Below are positions 20,893 to 32,967 of a DNA stretch of 64,000 nucleotides, piece by piece. This stretch comes from Peribolospora baueri (Eukaryota; Basidiomycota; Peribolosporomycetes; Peribolosporales; Peribolosporaceae). The number at the start of each line of letters is the position of its first letter. Position 1 is the first letter of the stretch. Made by a program: the position numbers and the translations under genes. The stretch lies in NCBI GenBank assembly GCA_029717555.1, contig JAMDHS010000005.1:124001-188000 (forward strand). The letters are read 5' to 3'. Below the pieces are notes generated by a model. The model was not told where the DNA came from and did no database searches. It was given only the letters and a program-made list of their open reading frames with translations.

Positions 20893-22931
20893 CTAAGCCG
20901 GCCCTGCCGGTGGGGCTTCCCCGATCTTCGCCTCATAAGATGCGAACATGTAAGCCGTGAACAGCGGATGGCTCACTCTCCCTCCAGGGCGCCTTTGCGG
21001 CGACTCCGCCCCCTTTCCATTGCCTGTGCTCGTCTGAATGACAGAACGGCCACTACTTTTCCGTAGATCCGGGGGGAGACGGCTCGCTCGAGGTCCCGCT
21101 GTCGATGGTGGACGCGGAGGCGGAAGCGGCGGAGGGATCCATGCGAGAGAGTAAAAGGTGGGAGGCGAGAGGAGAAGACCGAAGGGCGGAGAGGTGGAAT
21201 AAAGATCCGGCGTCGGCGCTACGCCATCGCCGGTGGAAGAAGGGGCGCCGGTCAAGAGACCGCCGTAGAGGGCGTCCTCGACTTCCTCCTCCGTCTCGAG
21301 GCCGAACTCGTCGATCATCCGCTGGATTGCCTCCACCCCTCGCAGCCGGTCTACGTCCTCCTCCTGCATGTCCACGAACCCGTCCATCAGGTTCATCGCC
21401 CAGCCTTTCCTTCGAGCTTCATCCCCCGCAATTGAGGGCCAAAAGGGAGGAGGGGAACGATAGACGAACTTCATACCGCCATCGCCGTCATTGTTGGACA
21501 GTGGACGAGGTGGGGAGGTGCACGCCTGGAAGTCGGGTGGGAGCGAGGCCTTGTCGAGCATGTGCGAACGGTCCGAGGCGAAGTGGGAGAGGAAGATGGA
21601 GGCGGGTATGACGCGGAAACGGCTGTAGGGAGAGAGATAGAAGGCAAAGAATGGAGGTTTTCAGGTGATATCGAAGACAAACAAGCCAATATCCTCGATA
21701 ACGCTCACCTCTGCAGCTCGGCAGGCATGACGCCCATGGAAGACAGCTCCGGTCTAAATGTCTTGGACACGTACTCTTGAACGATACAACAATGAAAGAG
21801 AAAATAGTCAATCTCCCGCGTCTCTCTGTCTCCAGGGTCTCCTCCGGCATTCACTCACTAGCAAACCCGGTAATGAGCCCGAGCCTGGAATCGAGGTCGT
21901 AGACCCAACACCTCCTCAGATCGTCAGCTTGCTCCGGCTGCGCCGCCTTTCCATTCGCGTTGGGGGCCCCATCAAAACCGTCGCTGCCGCCAGCCATCGG
22001 CGCATTGGTCCTTCCGGCTGGCTCTGCCGCCGAGGCGCTCACTCTGCAAGTGGGCACTTCGAGCAACGGATACCGTCTGCCCGCGCCCTGGTCACCTCCG
22101 AAGAGGCGGGTGTAAGTCTCCTCGTAGGCAGACACTCGGCCATGTGCATTGAAGCGATCGTAGCTACGTGTGGAGTCCACGCCGTACTGAGAGGATGCTT
22201 GGCGGCGCAGAGAGGCCGGTGTCGTGCCTGGCCGGTACCAGCATGACACGGCGGCGACGACATGGTAATCCCTGGAACGTGACATGAGAGGGTGTCGGAC
22301 GAGGGCGTCAGGATATTCTTCATAGCGTCATCTCGTGAAAGTCGACTGATCCCACCAGCACACGCGATAGTCTAGCTCGGGAGAGTGCGAGGCCGCTTGA
22401 TGCCAAAGGACAGCCTGGTGCGATGAGGGATGAACGCAGGCGAGTATGGTACGTCAAGGAAGGACAAGTAGACGAATCACAACCGTCAGGAATTTTTGAG
22501 TGTCGCGCATTCTAATATCAACACGTTCTTTGACCTGCACTCACCGATTTATTCGCATTGGAGATGAAAACCACCCATACCCTCCATTCCAGGTCTCCTA
22601 TCTGGAAGGCGTCCGCGCCGACAGGAACACCCGCTTTCCCGTTAAGCGTCTTGCAAGCCCTGTCCTTACCTTTGCTTCTCGCTTGGGCCTCGAGCTCGTG
22701 GGTCAGCCACCGGACGAGATGATATATGTTCCTGGGAAGATGCGAAATGGGGAGAAGAGGAGGCGTCCGTCAGTGGGCCCACGGCTCGGCTGACTCTATC
22801 TGCCTATCAAGACGGGGCGGTTCGCGCTCCACCCACTCCTCGCAATAGTTGGCCATCCATGGCGGCTCCTCGACCGGACGTGGCGGCTCTGGAAAAGTGA
22901 TGTCTGCTCTGGGCGTCGGGCGAGGGGCCAT
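20893..22931 (-). CDS. NTAQ1: Protein N-terminal glutamine amidohydrolase (NTAQ1/WDYHV family)
   Basis: Deamidates N-terminal Gln to Glu, feeding proteins into the Arg/N-degron pathway. Six exons: 22931..22837, 22731..22545, 22414..22356, 22271..21859, 21775..21709 and 21622..20893, giving 516 aa against about 205 in human. The catalytic triad is intact: Cys in YCEENIYHL (over intron 1), His in CWDYHVVAAV (over intron 3), Asp in CWVYDLDSRLG. Other family blocks are WVVFISNANK, RFRVIPAS and HFASDRSHM. The extra length is a roughly 110-residue insert between the His and Asp motifs, a proline/glycine-rich C-terminal tail of about 130 residues, and some linker. Baker's yeast uses the unrelated Nta1 for this step, so presence of NTAQ1 marks a different fungal branch. 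Confidence 0.93.
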
Positions 22932-23346
22932 GGCGCAAGAGGCTTTCTCTTCTTCTCGTTCCGTTCTTCGCTGGCTCTCTTGTCGTCCGACTCGGTATTC
23001 GAGAACGGCGATCGGTGTCAGACAGGCGCCGCGGTGGTTGTCGTATCAGCCCGGATGTCAAGGGTGCCGACGAGGAGGAGAGGATATAGTTGATGGCATG
23101 GTTTGAGATGGATGTGGAGAGGCGAATGAGGTCTTCTTCATCCACCCGCTTATCCCTCACCAGATTGTTTTTCCATCCATCCTCCGTCGGTCTCGCCCCG
23201 GCCGCCCCCCGACGGCGCGCTGCACGCGATCGCGGCCGCAGCCGCCGCCGCACCGACTAGCGGTAAATAACATGGATGGATGGACATGAGACGAACGACT
23301 CGGTCACATCGCCAGCAGCCAGCCTGAGCGCCGAGGGCAAGGAACC
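22932..23346. promoter_or_regulatory. Divergent promoter, NTAQ1 and MIT/coiled-coil gene
   Basis: 415 bp between divergent starts; GC-rich with a CCGCCG-type run near 23232-23250. No specific site recognised. Confidence 0.4.
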
Positions 23347-25760
23347 ATGGAGCACGAGTCGCATCTCAACAAGGTGGGTCCTCTTGCACTCAAACGGGGA
23401 CTGCACAGAGGCAGAGGGCCAATGCTTTCGAGGACATGTCGCTCAACCCCTCTCCATCCCCACAGGCGCACGCCTTCGCCAACGCCGCAGACGACTTTGA
23501 GGACCGCGAGATGTGGCAGAAAGCCATGGAGGCCCATTACCTCGCCAGCGAGAACTTCATGCTTGCCGTGGGTGCGTGCCGCATGTGGCCGGTTCCAGTC
23601 TCTTTGCGAGGTGGCGTCCACGAGCGTTTCTTCGAACGGTGCTGACCTCGTTGCCCCTGACGGACTGGCCGACACGCCGGCAGACTCCACGCCTGATCCG
23701 CAGGCGAGTCGGCGTTGTCCCCATTGCAGACAGAGGGCTCGGGCGACGTTTTTACGGTGCAATGAGTTTATATTGTTTATCCCTCTCTCGCGTCGGCGCA
23801 TCTCTTCAGGCGACCCGCACTCTCAAGCTTCTCTACGCGAACCACACACGGCGCGGAAAAGAACTCCAGCGCAAGCTCGCCCGCGCTCGTCCTGACGGCT
23901 CCTCTTCCTCTCATCCCGCTCGGGGGAGCTTGGCGTCTCACAACACTGGGCCGACGCCTGCCGATAAGAAGCTGTCGACGTCTGGGAAAAGACATGGGCA
24001 GCTGACGAGGGTCACCAGACCTGCTTCTTCCAGTAGTGGTCAACCCACGCGAGGGAGTCTGAGACAAACGCCGGGAGGGGGAAGAGGGACTGGAAGTGGC
24101 GGCAGCGGTGGCGGTGTCTGGGCGAGTCCCGTTAGGTCGGTCAATCAGGCGCCCGTGTCCCCAGGTATGGACCGCCCGTTTCATTATTGCCCGTGCCATG
24201 TTCGCCGGTCACTTCTAGTTTCTGACTGAAGGGCTGGACGGATTCCTTTGCATTAGTCTTCCGTTCCAACTCCCCCTCGCCGACCACTCCCTTCAGGTCC
24301 CATCCCTCACAATCTTCATCCGCCTCCCTTCACGATTCCTCCTCATCCGATCGGATGATAGACGAGTCGTATGTTCTCCCAAAGGCCAACGTGAGTACAG
24401 TTGTCGCGCCCAAACGCATTTCTCATCTCTCCGAAATTGGGGGAGACTGACGAAATTTGTACTGCACACCGTCCAGTACGACCCGTCAGATCCTTTCAAC
24501 CGATTTTGGGCAGTGGTGGAAGGCATGATGGAGGAGATCAGCAACCCGGTAGCGTTCGCAACAGCTCCCTTGGACGGCGCCAACGCCCCTCCGACGCAGG
24601 TGTCTGGGCAGGAGAAGGATGCTGGATCGTCGAAGAGGGAGGGCAAGCAGAGTCACGTTGGACCTGATGGTGAGTGTCAGCCTGAACCTTGATCATGTCA
24701 TGTTAGACGAGTTTTCTTCACAGCGTCGTTTCCTCCCAATTTATCGCTCGCGTACTTAGACCCATACCCGGCCCCAGAGAAGGCGGGCGCCGCCGGAGCG
24801 ACCATAGCAGACTCTTTCTACGTCATCCCCTCCAACCCCAACCCTTCGCGCTCCTCCAACTTCGCCACGCCTCGGCACTCCCTCGCCAGCGTCGGCGAGC
24901 CGGCGTTTTTGAAGAGTGCCGCCGGGTCGGCGCGGGCGGCCGTCGGCGGCGCTGCGCAAGGGAGCAGTGGGTGAGTTGTTTGCGAAAAGGAGTTGGCACC
25001 AGGCCGCCCTCTCGCTCTGGATGGTCACTGACGCACGCTGTCTCTCCCGTCCTCCTGCCTCAGCAGCAAAACCCTCGAAGAGCTCTCTCTCGAAAACGCC
25101 TCCCTAAAAGCCTCGTTGGACGCGACGTCTAAGCGTCTAGAAGCGTACGAGAAGGCTGCCACGCTCCGCCAGCGGGAGAGCGAGGCGATGAAAGCGAGTA
25201 TCGCGCACTTCCGCGAGGGGATTACGAGGGAGGCTAGGAAGGTTTTGGAGAGTCAGGAAGTTATGAGGAGGGCTACCGGCGGGACTTTCAGTCCCGACAG
25301 TTCGAGTAGTGGTGAGTGAAGGGATCAGCCGGAGTTTTGTCCTTTGCTTTGTTTCTTTTAGTCATTGCACCCCAAGTAAAAACAGATGCTGACATGTATA
25401 TCACTCTTCCTTCCCTGTCGTCTGCTCAGGTATGCAGCAGAAGCGTGTCCAGGAGCTTGAAGCGGAGCTGGCGACAGTCAAAGCTGAGAATGAGAGGCAG
25501 GTGAGTACGTCGTCGCTGCTGCTCCTATTGCTACCGCCGATTCTCTTTCTCGATTTGTCAGTCTGGCATGTGAAACCGAGTTAACAGGCCCCATCGACAT
25601 TTCCTCGCCCTTCCCTCCTCTATCATGGTCCTGCAGAAAGCGCTACTGCAGAAATACCGCGAGCGATGGGAGAAGCTCAAAGAGTCCGCCCGCAAGCGGC
25701 GCTCATCTCGGGTGGGCGATGGCCTCGCGGCAGCGGGTGGAACGGAGCCTGCCATTGCAG

Positions 25761-25801
<41 letters not shown>

Positions 25802-26203
25802 AAGGCCTCTATCGGGTCTTCAGGGAGGTCGCCGTCGCCGCGGAAGGGGGCGGCGTCTACGTCCACTGACGCTCCGACAAGGCTCGGGCAATCGCCCTTG
25901 TCTTCGCCGACGCTCACCGACCCTGCGTCCGCCTCCCGTCTCTCCTCGGCAATCGGCGCGACGGATGCTCCGTTTGCCGCGTCTCCAGTCCCTTCCTCTT
26001 CTCCTCCATCGACATCGCCTTTCCGAGGTCGCGCGGCCATGGCTACCGGCACTGGCGCTGCTGCCGCTTCCGCTTCCCCGACGACAGTGCGCAAGGGAAG
26101 CGTCACTGCGGCGCTCGCTTCCAAAGTCGCGAGGACAGGTTCGCCGGCTGCCATGATGGGAGGAGGGGAAGGGGCATCGGGAGGAGTGGGTGAAGGGAAG
26201 TGA
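23347..26203 (+). CDS. MIT-like/coiled-coil protein, possible Atg38/NRBF2 relative
   Basis: Nine exons: 23347..23373, 23466..23567, 23810..24164, 24257..24390, 24477..24669, 24760..24970, 25064..25311, 25430..25500 and 25637..26203, phase-consistent, 635 aa. The N-terminus (AHAFANAADDFEDREMWQKA, then AHYLASENFMLA and TRTLKLLYANH) has the spacing of a three-helix MIT domain. A conserved-looking island follows (DPFNRFWAVVEGMMEEISNP). The C-terminal part holds a coiled coil (KTLEELSLENASLKASLDAT; KRVQELEAELATVKAENERQ) and a Ser/Ala/Pro-rich tail. MIT plus coiled coil is the layout of Atg38/NRBF2, the dimeric subunit of autophagy PI3-kinase complex I; that assignment is inference from architecture. 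An (EQ)n tract is encoded by a GAGCAG microsatellite (about 25760-25802). Confidence 0.6.
25760..25802 (+). repeat. GAGCAG hexanucleotide microsatellite in coding sequence
   Basis: Roughly seven perfect GAGCAG units encode alternating Glu-Gln. The hexamer length keeps the frame whatever the copy number, so length variation between strains is expected. Confidence 0.85.
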
Positions 26204-27455
26204 CGGGGCATCCCTCCATCGCGGGCGAGATTGGGAACAAAGTCGACGATTGTAGTCCACCGACGTGCACAACCGTTCTTGATGATTTAAACTTTCTTTA
26301 CGTGCGCTCTGTGTCTACATGTTGTTTTAGGTGGATGACGTCGATTGCGGGTGAAGCTAGCCCTCCCGCCTTTACTAAGAATGAACGTGGACTGTGATCC
26401 GTACCGTAATGGGAGTAACGCGAATGGCCACCTGCTCGGATATCCTTCATCCGCGGTGAATACCATGCCAACACGCAGTGCAAGCCCAGCAAGCGCCTGC
26501 AAGACGCTCTCAGGCGACCAGCTACCGTTCCATAAACCTGAGAGGTAACCGCTGGCGTCGCCGCCTCCGACGACCTCACGATACCCAGGCACGAAACATC
26601 TCACCCTGCAACGCCCATGCCATAACTCCAGCATCCATCTGACACGGCTCGTCAAGTGTGCAATCGTCTCACAAGGCCACCGCCCACCGCATCTTCCTCG
26701 CACTCAACTCTGATCTGCTCCATCGGATCTTTGAGTAAAAACTCGTGGAACGTTACCTCGATCGTCCATTCGTTGCGCACTGAAATAAGCAACTCGCTTG
26801 CGCTTGGGCAAAATCCAAATGCTCCAGCAGCGCTGATGACAGAAGGAGTGAGAGGCCAATACGGAGACGGCAGAAGGGAGCAACCACGATGAAGATGAAT
26901 GCATGAACGGGCCGCCTTCCTTCACTCGGAACGCGCTTAGTCAACAGGGCCAACTACACAAGCTGTCTGTTCGAACCGAAAAACGTGACTTCCTGTGAAG
27001 CCTGATGGGCATGATCCAGGGGATTCGGCAATAGTAGCGTCCCTCGAGTACGAGTGCTCATAGTATGTAAGCTGTTACCACTCATCTGGTCGGCGACGTC
27101 GGCGTCCGCCGACTTCGGTTCCGCTCCTAGTGTGGGGACCCGCACCCAAAAATTCTGACTGGCACGAGGGAGAAGACGCCGGCGGTGGTTACATCTTCAC
27201 GTTCATCCATCCCTCCATCCATCTATCAGACGCCGCCGAAGCAGGACGTAAAAGGAGTCTTCAACGCTTCTTCCTCTGCAAACTTCCTTCGCGACCACTG
27301 GCTTCGTTCCCTTCCTGGATCACAAGCTCTCATCCACCCGCCTCGTCGCACGCAGCTGCCACGTGCTATTCCGATCGAGGGAACTTCCCGTCAACCACGC
27401 GAACTCGACGATATCCAACTTTCTTCGAACAGGCAGAACGGAGCGCTGAGGAAAG
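26204..27455. other. Intergenic, about 1.25 kb
   Basis: Between two same-strand genes. Short open frames on both strands (for example 26703-26287 minus and 27185-27475 plus) show no conserved motif. It probably holds a 3' UTR and the promoter of the phosphatase gene. Confidence 0.45.
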
Positions 27456-29287
27456 ATGAGAGTCCAGATAGCTACGTGAGTGCTGAGCAGACCTTGTCTG
27501 CCCTGGCCATGACATGGATCGGTTGGAGCACAGAGCGTCCAAACCCTGTGCGTGTATTCACGCCTGTTCGCTCTCGTGCTTTGCGACCATCGATGTGCTG
27601 GCCGCGACAAAATAAATGTTTTATGCTGCCCAGGGTGAGCACTGCCATGCTCTGCAATCGAATTTTACCAGTAGATAACCCAACCCGGGCCGCTGATCTC
27701 CTGCTCGCCCGTCCCCATTCCCGCGGTCCTTAGTACAACTGCAACATGCAGGGCTCCATTCGAGAGCCGATCGACATGGCGAATTGGCTCATCCCCGCCT
27801 TGACAAACGCTGAGAGCCGTACGAGTGACGCACCTGACTTTTATGCTAGTGAGTAGCGGCTTGGCTCTCAGTAAGAAGAGTTGTGAACCGTGGCGGACGC
27901 GCTCGTGCCTCACACAAGTCTGTTCCACGCTCGCTCATTGGCACTCATCTCCGTCTCAGTTGGCTTCCAGGAGTTCCTCCCGCTTCGCCTCGGTCTCCTC
28001 GACATGTCGCCTGAGTACTTAGCCCAGAAGGACTCGGAGATCCGCGCGACCATCGCTCGTAACGCTTCAATCGCCTCCGGCATCGCCAACGCTGGCAAGG
28101 GCGACGGCACAGAGTCTTACACGCTCGTCGCGCGCCACGCGCTTGCTGGAATCGCATTGCTCGTCTACGCTCGCGATCGGACAGTCGCGGCCAGGGTTAG
28201 GGAAGTGAGGACTGCGAATGTTGGGACGGGCGTGTTCGGCGTGATGGGTAACAAGGGCGCCGTGGGCATCAGGGTGGTGTTGGACGGAGAGGGAGAAGGA
28301 GAGAAGAAACGCCCAGATGAAGTGCTCACCTTCGTCACCGCCCACCTTGCTGCTCACGACCACAACGTGCTCAGGCGCAACGCCGACTGGGCGTCGATCG
28401 TCTCGCGCCTTATCTTCGAGCCTTCTTCCGCTCAGCTCAAGTTCTCCGCCGCAGGCGATACGAGCCTAGAGAAGTACAGCATCTACGACACGAGCCACCT
28501 GTTCGTGTTCGGCGATCTCAACTATCGGCTCGCCCTTGGCCCATCTCCTTCCTACCCGTTCGAGCCGGCGTCGGCCGCCACTCCTCGAGCGCTGACGAAG
28601 AAGGATCTTCTCGCCCAGCTCGCCTCCTCGTCTTATTCCCCGCTCCTTCCCCACGACCAACTCTCCCAACAGCAGCGCCTCGGCTTGACGCTGCATTTCC
28701 TTTCCGAGGGCGACTTTGCCAGCTTCCGTCCCACGTACAAGTACAAGGTCGGCGCCGACCCGGCTCAGATGAGCAGCAAGCGCATCCCCGGCTGGACGGA
28801 CCGGGTTCTGTTCGCCAGTTGGGCAGATGGGGAGGACGCCGGGAAGAGGAAGGACGGTACCGGGTGGATCGGGGGAGAGAAGGGCAGTGGGGTGACGGTG
28901 GAGCTGTACAGAAGCGTGATGGAGTACAACCAGTCGGATCACAAACCCGTCACCGCCATTCTCTCTCTTCCCTCTCCCCCTCTCGATCCTTCTTCTCCCT
29001 CTTCGCCCGCCACTCTCCGTCTGCCCCACGCGGCACCCTTCGCCGCGGACCCGGCGCGCCGAACGAAGGCTCAGGCGGGCAAGGCGCTCAACGTGCTGTT
29101 CGGCTCGCTCTGGCTGGCCATCTTCAACGCCGGAGGAGGCAACATCCTCGTCGGGCTCGCTCAGCTCGCAGCGCTCGTCGTCACCGTCTGGTGGTACCTC
29201 AACAACGCCGGCCAGGGCGGGCCTCTTGCTGCGGGCGCCTGGGAGGAGATCAGCGGAGGCTTGCGGGGCCTGCTTGGTTGGGCTTGA
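27456..29287 (+). CDS. Inositol polyphosphate 5-phosphatase, C-terminally membrane anchored
   Basis: Removes the 5-phosphate from phosphoinositides or soluble inositol phosphates. Proposed exons 27456..27475, 27634 (one nucleotide), 27734..27848 and 27960..29287 give 487 aa. Catalytic blocks: MRVQIATYNCNMQG (start of the DNase-I-like fold), PDFYAIGFQEFLPL (over the last intron), GVMGNKGAVGIR, TAHLAAHDHNVLRRN, HLFVFGDLNYRL, PTYKYK, KRIPGWTDRVLF and NQSDHKPVTAIL, so all active-site motifs are present. A hydrophobic helix near the C-terminus (LVGLAQLAALVVTVWWYL) suggests a tail anchor. Exon 1 ends ..GCT AC and the next clear exon begins TAC AAC, so one base is missing. A single G at 27634 flanked by a good acceptor (GCCCAG) and donor (GTGAGC) supplies it. 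If that exon is not used, translation could begin at the ATG at 27746 without the TYN motif. Confidence 0.88.
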
Positions 29288-29922
29288 TTTTAAACCGGCA
29301 GCAGCGCCCGGATGTGTCGGGGCCCGAGGCGGAGGGTTGGGACATTGCTGCTTTCCTTTTTGCTTCCATGGTCGACTTCAAACGGAGTTTTAGGAAAGGA
29401 AGAGGTGGTCTACCCAACTGGGCGGGCCCCAACGGAGAGGCGTGGCGCGCGGCCTCAGTCGTTCTCGAGATTCGATGTACGCTTCTAGAATGGAATGGAT
29501 CGTGGATCTCCGACGCCCTGCCTGCCTGCCTGGCTTCGCTGCGTCTTCGACACGATATTACAACCAAAGTTGACAAATGCTACGGTGACATGTGAGAATT
29601 GCATTGCACTTTTTATCTACTTCGTGCGGAAGAGCGAACGACGAACAGAAAAAAAAAAAGGAGTGTCGGTGGAACTGAAGCGCTACGCGATTGAAGAGAA
29701 ATGGAAAATAGCGGGAGATGAAACGAGCGTTGTGCCGGTTAAGAATTGCTGTGACAGGTAAAACAAACGCTGAATGAAAACCGGGGCGGTGTCAGGAGAC
29801 AAGCATGAATGAGTAAAGAAGAAACCGGGAAGAGATGCATGTGTCCAAGTCCAGAGACGGCGCCGTCTAATGGATCCGGCCATCCTTGCAAAGATTGTTC
29901 ATGAAGGGGATCACGGTCGACG
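29288..29922. other. Intergenic between convergent genes
   Basis: 3' flanks of the phosphatase and the MFS gene; contains a 10-nt A run near 29650. No gene seen. Confidence 0.5.
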
Positions 29923-32900
29923 TCACCCGTTCGCAGCGCCGGCTCGTGTCTGTCGCTCCACACCCGTCCGTCCCGTCTTTTGCGTAAGCGCCTCCGGATC
30001 CGCACGCTCGCGCTTGCCCTCGGTCTCGGTCTCGGAGACGAGCGGTTGCGGCACCGCCTCTTCCTCCTTTATCCGCTGAAGGCGGGCTAGCTCCTTTGCG
30101 AATCTGGATTTTGAACGGATGGTCGGGCCGAAGGCGAAGAGCAGGAAGGGAACCTGCGTGTCCCGGCGGGTCGGTGGAGGGAGCAGAGAATGGATGAGCG
30201 ATGAAGAAATCCTCAGGCGTATAGGTGCGTAGGAGTCGCTCACGATGCCCAACAATGCGGCGAGAAAGCCACAAAGGGTGGACGCCCAGTGGTAGTCCAG
30301 CCGAACGTACACTTGGCAGGAGAAATAAAAGGCAGGCGGGCGATGAGCACGAGCCTCACGCTCAGTCTTCCTACGAAAATGCCACACTCTGCTCACTCTG
30401 GGTCGCAAATAGGGGGAAGATGGCGCCAAACAAGTTTCGCAAGAACGACTGTGCGGCGATGGCCGACGAGGCGTAGAGCATGTAGGAGTCGGCTGGACAT
30501 GGCAGATCGGGTGGACGGTCAGCGTTCCAAGTCAATGGGTATCTGACGGGTGGGAGCTGGCAGCGTACCCAAGTATATGAACACGCAGAGGTATATGTGC
30601 CAGATTGCGAACTGGAGTGACAAGTAAAAAAAAAGTCAGTAAAACTCACCGTTTGATCAGGGATGGGTGCGAGAGCTCGCTCACCATCACGACCGTCACA
30701 GCGACCAAGGGGGCCCAGTATGAAATATGGCTGTAACTCGTCCAAGCATCTGGGAAAAGCGAGAAAGACAGTCCAATCCGGCTGAGCGACGTGTTCGTCA
30801 GGCGTACAGACGAGCGTCGAGCGTCCCGTAAACTCACAGATGAAGCACCCTGGAAGGGCGAAGGAATATGAGAAAAGCGGCGCAGCTCTTCAGCGATAAA
30901 GATTCCCAACGGGCGGCAAGGGGAGAAGCGAGAGACAGTGGACTCACCGGCGGGGAACAATACGGCGGCAACCATAGCAGAGTAGAGCCTCGCCTCGGGC
31001 CCGCGCTTGCCGACGTTCCTGATGTACATGCGCTCCTGCAGCGGGTTGCTGAGAGCGCCAAGGATGGCGCCCACGGAGAGGGTGAGAAAGGCGAGGCCGG
31101 TAGTGCCGCTGTTGAAGCCGTGCAGGCCTTCGAAGATGAGAGGGATGGACTGAATGGCCATATGGCAGTCGCGCAAAGATTGAGTACGACATGAGGAACA
31201 AGATGGGCAAAGACGAGCAGACACGGGAAACGGTACCGGAAGACTGGAAGGCGCACCTCAAGGAGAAGGTACATGAACCCCCAAGCAAAGGAGATCCACA
31301 GGGAGAACGACGTGACAATTGGCTCGGTGAGCAGAAGCCCTGAATGAAAATGGATGGTCAAAAGCGGGGGTGGTACGACGCTGAGCTTCTGCGGGACGGG
31401 TAGGGTCCGCCTTTGACGGGGGGAAGAAAGGCTCACTCACACATCGGCCTGGTGCAACTGATCCGGATGAGGGTGATCAAGCTCGCTCTCTCCTCGTCGG
31501 CCCTTGCCCAGTACCTCAAGTCTCCCGTCTCCTTTCTCAGTTTCTTGGCCCTGCGACTGAGGATGACGGAGCCGCGGGTCTCGCGGAGGAAGATGGCGAT
31601 GAGGATACCGATGGCCCCAACGTAGATCAGCTGGAGCCACTGCGCCCATCTCCACTGGAGATGGCTGTTCTGCTGTACCCATCCCATGCAAGCGGGGCCG
31701 AGGCCAGTGGCAACGATGGCGACTGTGGAGAACACGGCCATCGGTATGCCGCGCCTGTGTGAGATGGGGTGGAGTGAAACCGAGGAAGGCAGTTCGGGTT
31801 AGTTTGAAATCCTGCTCCAACGTCATCTGGATCAACAAACGCAGCGCTCGCCTTCGACTTACTCGTGGCTCTTCCATATGTCAGCGATCGTACCGCCGAC
31901 CATGGTGCTGCCCGTGCTGCCAAAGGCACCGGCGATGAATCGGCACACGAGGACGGTGGTGATGTTCTTGGCGAGCGCGACGGGGAGGAAGAAGACTGCG
32001 TGCGAAGATGGGGACCAATGAGGCCATCTTGGATTTAGCTCGCGCGGGTAGACTTTGGATAGCAGCTTCCAAAAGGCGTCCCAAGACAACGAGCAGGAGA
32101 CGACGGTGAACTCACGCCAATAAAAGAAATACGTGACCAGGTAAACTGGGTTCCTCCCAACTGCCTCGGAGAAAGGTGCCAAGACGAGAGGCGGAAGGGC
32201 GAATCCTAGGGCGTACCTTGCGTCGGAGAAAACGGACGATGCGCACACACCATAAGCACTCGCCCATCGCTGCCGCATCTTCTCTTCCGCGCACTCACAA
32301 GGACACGCCGAGCAAGCTAAGCTCGTGGCTGTTGCCAAGGTCCCTCTCCATGCTCGGGATGCCGGGGACAAAGGCGCTGGCGGTGAAGGCAACCTCTCCT
32401 GTAAACCAGACAGTGAGGATGGTGACTATCCATTTCTTCGATTTAGGCCTGTGAGGATATGGGAACGACGGAGAACGGGCGTCAGAGAACCGAACGAGGC
32501 TGGTGCTACTTCGGACCGCGCGCTCACCAGAGATATGGATCTTCCGGATCGTCTTCCTGAAATTCGACCCAAATGACGTCGGCCGAACGCGAACTGTCGG
32601 GCGAAGACTCGGGACTCAGTTTTTGCGCCGCCTTGTCCCCCTTGGTCAATCCAACCTCCGCAGTGGCCTCCGCCGCGGAGGGCTGGAAGGAATCCTTCTC
32701 TCCTAGCAGCAGCTTCTCATCGGCGTGCCGACGGCGCTCGTGCTCGCGCTCGCGCTCTAGCTTATCCCGCTCGATCCTCAAGTCGCGTCTTCGCTCCTCG
32801 GCAGAGACGCGGGGATCGCCAGGCTCGACGTCTTCGTAGCGGGGATGGGGATTGTAATACGGCGTGCTAGGAGCGCCTAGCGGCGGCGGGGAGTGAGCTG

Positions 32901-32967
32901 GCTCGTGCGATAAGGAGCGGCGAGGGATGGAGGGGCCGGCGGCTTGTGGATCGGCGGGGTCGGACAT
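29923..32967 (-). CDS. MFS drug/polyamine:proton antiporter (DHA1, TPO-like), 13 exons
   Basis: Twelve-helix exporter of the plasma or vacuolar membrane. Exons: 32967..32528, 32448..32299, 32216..32116, 31995..31863, 31754..31441, 31339..31257, 31149..30948, 30849..30838 (12 nt), 30749..30685, 30611..30569, 30492..30397, 30311..30244 and 30153..29923, giving 645 aa, phase-consistent. A charged cytosolic N-terminus (about 145 aa, with EERRRDLRIERDKLERERE) precedes the helices. Family motifs: PLVLAPFSEAVGRNPVY (MFS motif A region), CRFIAGAFGSTGSTMVGGTI, ADIW, RPMWLLLTEPIVTSFSLW, YLVIYA-equivalent helices, and ADSYMLYASSAIAAQSFLRN with GAIFPLFATQMY (a TPO hallmark) over intron 11. The 12-nt exon 8 completes GCFIYAWTS. 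Substrate is not predictable; DHA1/TPO members move polyamines, azoles or siderophores. Confidence 0.93.

Noticed and set aside
25558-26211. 217-codon minus-strand frame
   Set aside because: Antisense to the last exon of the MIT/coiled-coil gene; the sense frame has the coiled coil.
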